This document shows positions 60,439 to 64,000 of a stretch of 64,000 bases of DNA, piece by piece. Location of the stretch: contig QANT01003403.1 of the NCBI GenBank assembly GCA_003254885.1, forward strand, positions 1 to 64,000, written 5' to 3'. The stretch's first letter is position 1; each line of letters opens with the position of its first letter. The position numbers and the translations under genes are program-made. The notes beneath the pieces are model-generated. The model saw only the letters and a program-made list of their open reading frames with translations, was not told the DNA's origin and did no database searches. This stretch comes from Purshia tridentata (taxonomy: Eukaryota; Streptophyta; Magnoliopsida; Rosales; Rosaceae).

Positions 60439-61451
60439 TGACTGCTGCAAGCGGGTCCCTTAAAAAAATCACTATGTTGAAAGAGCCAGCTGCTGCAGAG
60501 AGAGTTTTGCTGGGTCTACTTGGCCCTGATGATACCAGGATTATGCAGGTGTATGCTGATGGTGGTCTGAGGCAGAACTTAGCCCACCATGCCCTTGCTG
60601 TAAGTGAATGTCCTTAAGATTTCATTGCTTTAATTACTATTTCTGTGTTAGTTTGAATAAATTTTGCAATGCTGCTGATTATTATTATTCAGGCCTGCCT
60701 CCATTTTGCCATGTGGCTAAAGGAAAACGGAGACTCTTCCTGGGAGCGTGATGAAACCATTGGTCGTGTTGCAGAGCTGGAGGAGAGCATTGCCAAGAAG
60801 GGGGCAGAAACTGAGATTCTGAGGCATCAGGTCCAAGAATACAGTAGCATGGAGAAGGAGTATGAATCTAAGCTGAATGGTGTGTTAAATGATGCTGGCC
60901 AGCAGGGGAAGAAGGCTAAGGAACAGGAGGCCTTGCATCACGAGAAGGCTACTCGTCTGGACGAGGTCTTGAGGCAGCTTGAGGAAGCCAAGGCCAACCT
61001 TGGCAAGGTCACTCAGGGTCGTGACATGGCTATGACACGTGTTAGACAGCTAACGTGTGCCCTGACTTGGGCCAGACAGCTCTACGAGCAGGCTGAGGTT
61101 GAAATGAAGCAGGTTCAGAAAGAGCATGCCAAAGAAAAGATTGCTCTGATTGCCAAGCTGGAGCTCAAGGAGGAACTCCAAAGCCAAAAGCAAAAGCAGA
61201 AGAAGGAAAATAGGGTCATGCTAGCCGCAGAGCTGATTGAAGCTCTGAGCTTTTTCTGGACAATTTGCAATCAGTGCAAAACCCACCATCAGTTTTTCAG
61301 GATTTATCTAAATCGATCTGTACACTGCCCTAATTGTAAGAAGAGCTTTATGGCTATAGAAAAAGCTCCACCTCCATGCATTAGCTCTTCTGGCCAGCAA
61401 CATCAGAGTACTCGCTGGAGATTTTTGACAAGGCTGTGGGAACGCTGCTAA
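60439..61451 (+). CDS. Coiled-coil protein with DnaJ-type zinc ribbon (unknown function)
   Basis: Exons 60439-60600 and 60693-61451 join at GCT|GCC in phase 0 and give 306 aa. The N-terminal part (SLKKITMLKEPAAAERVLLG) is helical with no family that I recognise. A long charged heptad region (about aa 75-230) predicts a coiled coil. Then comes FFWTICNQCKTHHQFFRIYL with CPNCKKSFMAIE, the CxxC...CxxC zinc ribbon found C-terminal to J domains in plant DUF3444-type DnaJ proteins; no J domain is present. After the ribbon the frame soon stops. A second frame directly beyond it (61406-61534) reads EYSLEIFDKAVGTLLKEIEM and ends ALITELRR, which looks like the original coiled-coil tail. The ribbon may thus be an insertion that displaced that tail. 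Upstream exons are possible; the start is the first ATG after a splice acceptor (CCAG at 60432-60435). Confidence 0.5.
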
Positions 61452-62587
61452 AGGAAATCGAGATGGGGATGTTGGGACTCTCGGAGAAAAAACAGCAAGA
61501 GATGCTGGCACTCATCACAGAGTTGAGAAGATGAGCTCTTGCCCACTGATCAAATATCAAATGCGCATTGTTATTATAAGCTAAACTTGGCGGAAGCACC
61601 TTATAATTGCATTGAGATTATGAAAACCCTTCAGTGATCAAATGATTTTGGGAGTTCAAACTTGGTGGGTCTCCTCTTAAACAGGGACTGCTAGAATACC
61701 ATGTTCAGACCATTCATTACACCCTTATATTGTATCAGATCATATAAACATACAAGCCTAAAAAAGAAAAGAGGTAATCACAATTATGACTGGATCGGAC
61801 ACCAAATTGTTATTCAGCGGTTGAAGGAAGACTGGCATGTTTGAATACAAGTAAAAATTATGCAATTCCAAAATACAAGTATGATCGCTCATGCATGAGG
61901 ATTAATGAATTGACATTGAGTGTCCTTTGTGGGTTTATTTACTTGGAGTAGAAGTGTATTCATTATTCTTGGCCCAAAAAAGAAGTGTATTCATTATTGG
62001 GCCTAAGTCACCCTAAGTCACCCGAAGGACTAACAAAGCAGAGGCCCATCCAACATGGTAATTTCGAAATTACCCTCACTGGGAATCCCAAACATTAAAA
62101 AAAAAAAAAAAAAACTCTCTCTACCGAAGTGTATTCCCTAGGAATAGGAACCTGTTTCAGTTTGTGCTCCTCTATACCTCAACAGAAACGTCACTGAGCT
62201 CTCTAGTTCTCTCTCACTCTTGTTTTTCCCTGGACTTCAAACCAGGTCAGTACCTCTCTCTCTCTCTCCCCGTCCCTACGATATTGTGTTTCCTGATTGA
62301 TTTGCACTGAAAATGGAATTGTATTTCAGTCTGTTTGTCAATTTTGTGTCTATTTGTCTCTCTCTTAATTGACAATGTGATTAATATTTTATGCAGTCTG
62401 TCGCAGTTTTGAAGCGATAAGCTTTTTTATTTGTCAATCTTGATACCCCAAGTTGTTCATTGAATACTTATTCAACCCAGTTTTGGGCATGCGAAGTTGT
62501 GCTATAAAAAATATATCTACCAGCAAAAATTGAAGGGTGGTTTTGTTGGTAGTGAGCTGAGTGTTAAACTTTTCTGTGTGGTTAAGA
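61452..62587. other. 3' flank, dispersed repeat copy 2, and PPR leader
   Basis: Displaced tail frame to 61534, a diverged second copy of the 55440 repeat (about 61630-61880), a short direct repeat AAGTGTATTCATTATT (61945/61984), a poly-A run (62096-62115), and the 5' leader of the PPR gene. The leader has a CT-rich tract (62250-62268) and probably an intron, since a donor-like CCAG|GTCAGT lies at about 62245. Confidence 0.5.
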
Positions 62588-64000
62588 ATGAAGATGCTGT
62601 CTATGAGGATAGTCAGCCATCGAACAGCTTCAGTTTGCCCATCTGCTTTATATCTTTTACTTGGCGATGCTAGTTATAGTGTATCTCGGGTCTTGGGGTT
62701 CCAGCTTCGAGCTTATTCGAATTCCGGATCTGTTTCTGGGTCTGTTGGCTCTTATTCTTTGGCCAACTCAAATGTACAAGATTTTGCTTTGAGATTAGGG
62801 GATAAACAAGTGAATTTCTTTTCAACTGCGGCGGGAACAATCTTGGTCCAGGCTCGAGACCCGGCTAAATTAAATGAGGAGATAAAGAATGCAATTGATG
62901 AGCATAGACTAGATGATGCATGGAAGTTGCATGAGCAGCATATGCAGATGGATGGGTTTCCTAGGAAATCTGTTGTGAATAAGCTTTTAACTAGTTTTTC
63001 AGAAAGCCTTGAAGTCCAGTGGCTTGAGAAGGCTTATGGGTTGGTAGAACAGGCTGTTGAGGAAAGCAGACAGAACTTGTTGGAGAAGGAGACACTGATT
63101 TATCTCTCTTTTGGTCTTGCCAAAGCTGGATTACCCATTCCTGCATCGACAGTTTTGAGAAGGATGGTAGAAATGGAAAAATTTCCCCCTGTTTCTGCTG
63201 GGTCTGCTATCTTGGCCCACATGTCTCGAACAGCTCAAGGGGCCTACCTTGCTGCCGAGCTGATTCTTGAGATAGGTTACTTGTTCCAAGATAATAGGAT
63301 CGACCCACGTAAGAAGTGTAATGTGCCTTTGATTGCTATGAAGCCTAATGCTACTGCTTTCAACATTGCTTTGGCTGGTTGTCTCTTGTCTGGGACAACT
63401 AGGAAAGCAGAGCATCTTCTTGACATGATGCCTCGAGTTGGTGTGAAAACAGATGCTAACCTTTTGATATTAATGGCACAAATATATGAGAGAAATGGAC
63501 GAAGAGATGAGCTTAGAAAACTTCAAAGATTCGTTGATGAAGCCCATAACATGAGTGATATTCAGTTTCGGCAGTTCTACAATTGCTTGCTGACATGCCA
63601 TCTGAAATTCAGGGATCTAGGTTCTGCATCCAACATGGTTTTGGAAATGCTACGGAAAGCAAAAGAAGCAAGAGGATCCCTTGCAGTAGCAACATTGGTA
63701 TTTGATTCTACTCATAGGGGCATCAAGTCCCCTCTTGGACAGGGTTCTGTATCTGAGAAACGTTCAAGTTATAGAGAATCATATGGTTACGAAGTTAATG
63801 GATTAATCAGTAACCATATAATATCTTTTGAAGAGTTTTCTAGGGATAGAAATTTCTTGAGACTTGAGGATGAGGCAAAGGAAGTGCTTGATGCATTGTT
63901 AGCTAAGTTGCAGAGCCAAGTTGAATTGGTAACAACTGACCGTGGTATCCTCCAGCCAACTGAAAAAATATTTGCAAAATTAGTCAAGGCCTTCTTGGAA
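62588..64000 (+). CDS. Pentatricopeptide-repeat protein, At1g03100-like (5' part, cut by window end)
   Basis: Open from ATG 62588 to the window end (471 codons, no stop), so the 3' end is outside. The N-terminus MKMLSMRIVSHRTASVC is rich in Arg/Ser without acids, as in mitochondrial targeting peptides, and is followed by a low-complexity Ser/Gly stretch (SGSVSGSVGSYS). The body is helical with PPR-like spacing, e.g. MKPNATAFNIALAGCLLSG, TRKAEHLLDMMPRVGVKTDA, LLILMAQIYERNGRRDELRK. I associate it with the At1g03100 type of plant PPR protein, which is inference. Organellar RNA metabolism is the usual PPR role. There is an in-frame second ATG at 62594. No intron is seen in the visible part, typical for PPR genes. 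Confidence 0.8.
   Translation, partial: MKMLSMRIVSHRTASVCPSALYLLLGDASYSVSRVLGFQLRAYSNSGSVSGSVGSYSLANSNVQDFALRLGDKQVNFFSTAAGTILVQARDPAKLNEEIKNAIDEHRLDDAWKLHEQHMQMDGFPRKSVVNKLLTSFSESLEVQWLEKAYGLVEQAVEESRQNLLEKETLIYLSFGLAKAGLPIPASTVLRRMVEMEKFPPVSAGSAILAHMSRTAQGAYLAAELILEIGYLFQDNRIDPRKKCNVPLIAMKPNATAFNIALAGCLLSGTTRKAEHLLDMMPRVGVKTDANLLILMAQIYERNGRRDELRKLQRFVDEAHNMSDIQFRQFYNCLLTCHLKFRDLGSASNMVLEMLRKAKEARGSLAVATLVFDSTHRGIKSPLGQGSVSEKRSSYRESYGYEVNGLISNHIISFEEFSRDRNFLRLEDEAKEVLDALLAKLQSQVELVTTDRGILQPTEKIFAKLVKAFLE

Noticed and set aside
1-64000. CRISPR arrays, operons, phage or retroviral elements
   Set aside because: No regularly spaced direct repeats with unique spacers and no reverse transcriptase, integrase, capsid or LTR pair was recognised. 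Gene structure is plant nuclear.

Overview
The window looks like nuclear genomic DNA of a eudicot plant. Genes have short exons split by AT-rich GT-AG introns. The proteins match plant-only families (GAUT-type GT8, NINJA/AFP, two-domain GTP cyclohydrolase I, CYP82). CT-rich tracts sit in several 5' leaders and MITE-type elements lie in the gaps. Protein similarity recalled from memory fits Rosaceae best, possibly Prunus, but that is inference. No bacterial, organellar or viral segment was recognised.

Layout. 0.2-10 kb: tandem duplicates of a P-loop (GTPase-like) gene. Copy 1 is open and carries a long His/Pro-rich repeat in its last exon; copy 2 is a pseudogene. 11-13.4 kb (-): GTP cyclohydrolase I, first enzyme of folate synthesis. 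15.5-16.2 kb (+): a small His-rich protein. 16.6-19.5 kb (-): cyclin C. 20.3-34.8 kb: four CYP82 P450 genes in two tandem pairs, one on each strand and diverging from a transposon-rich 3.6 kb gap. 31.4 kb: a dead first-exon copy of an ERD2-like gene. 36.5-39.1 kb (+): the intact ERD2-like gene. 40.7-42.2 kb (+): a NINJA-family AFP gene behind a dense cluster of ACGT-core (ABRE/G-box) motifs. 44.8-47.9 kb (+): a G3BP-like NTF2/RRM protein. 49.7-51.9 kb (-): GAUT8/QUA1-like pectin glycosyltransferase. 53.7-54.9 kb (-): an unknown membrane protein. 60.4-61.5 kb (+): a coiled-coil protein with a DnaJ-type zinc ribbon. 62.6 kb to the end (+): the 5' part of a PPR protein.

Most neighbours are unrelated housekeeping or signalling genes. 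The coherent local group is the CYP82 cluster, likely for specialised metabolism, which grew by tandem duplication. One duplicated unit also carried the ERD2-like gene, giving the order CYP82 / dead ERD2 / CYP82 / ERD2.

Exon models were assembled by hand. For the P-loop gene, GTP cyclohydrolase, small His-rich protein, cyclin C, all four CYP82s, ERD2-like, AFP, G3BP-like and GAUT8 genes the exon lengths sum to whole codon numbers with matching splice phases.

I found no convincing new multi-gene system. The most unusual items are the expanded HDHHGPSPQ array, the coiled-coil/zinc-ribbon chimera, the interleaved CYP82/ERD2 duplication, and two related MITEs with perfect 9-bp target duplications.
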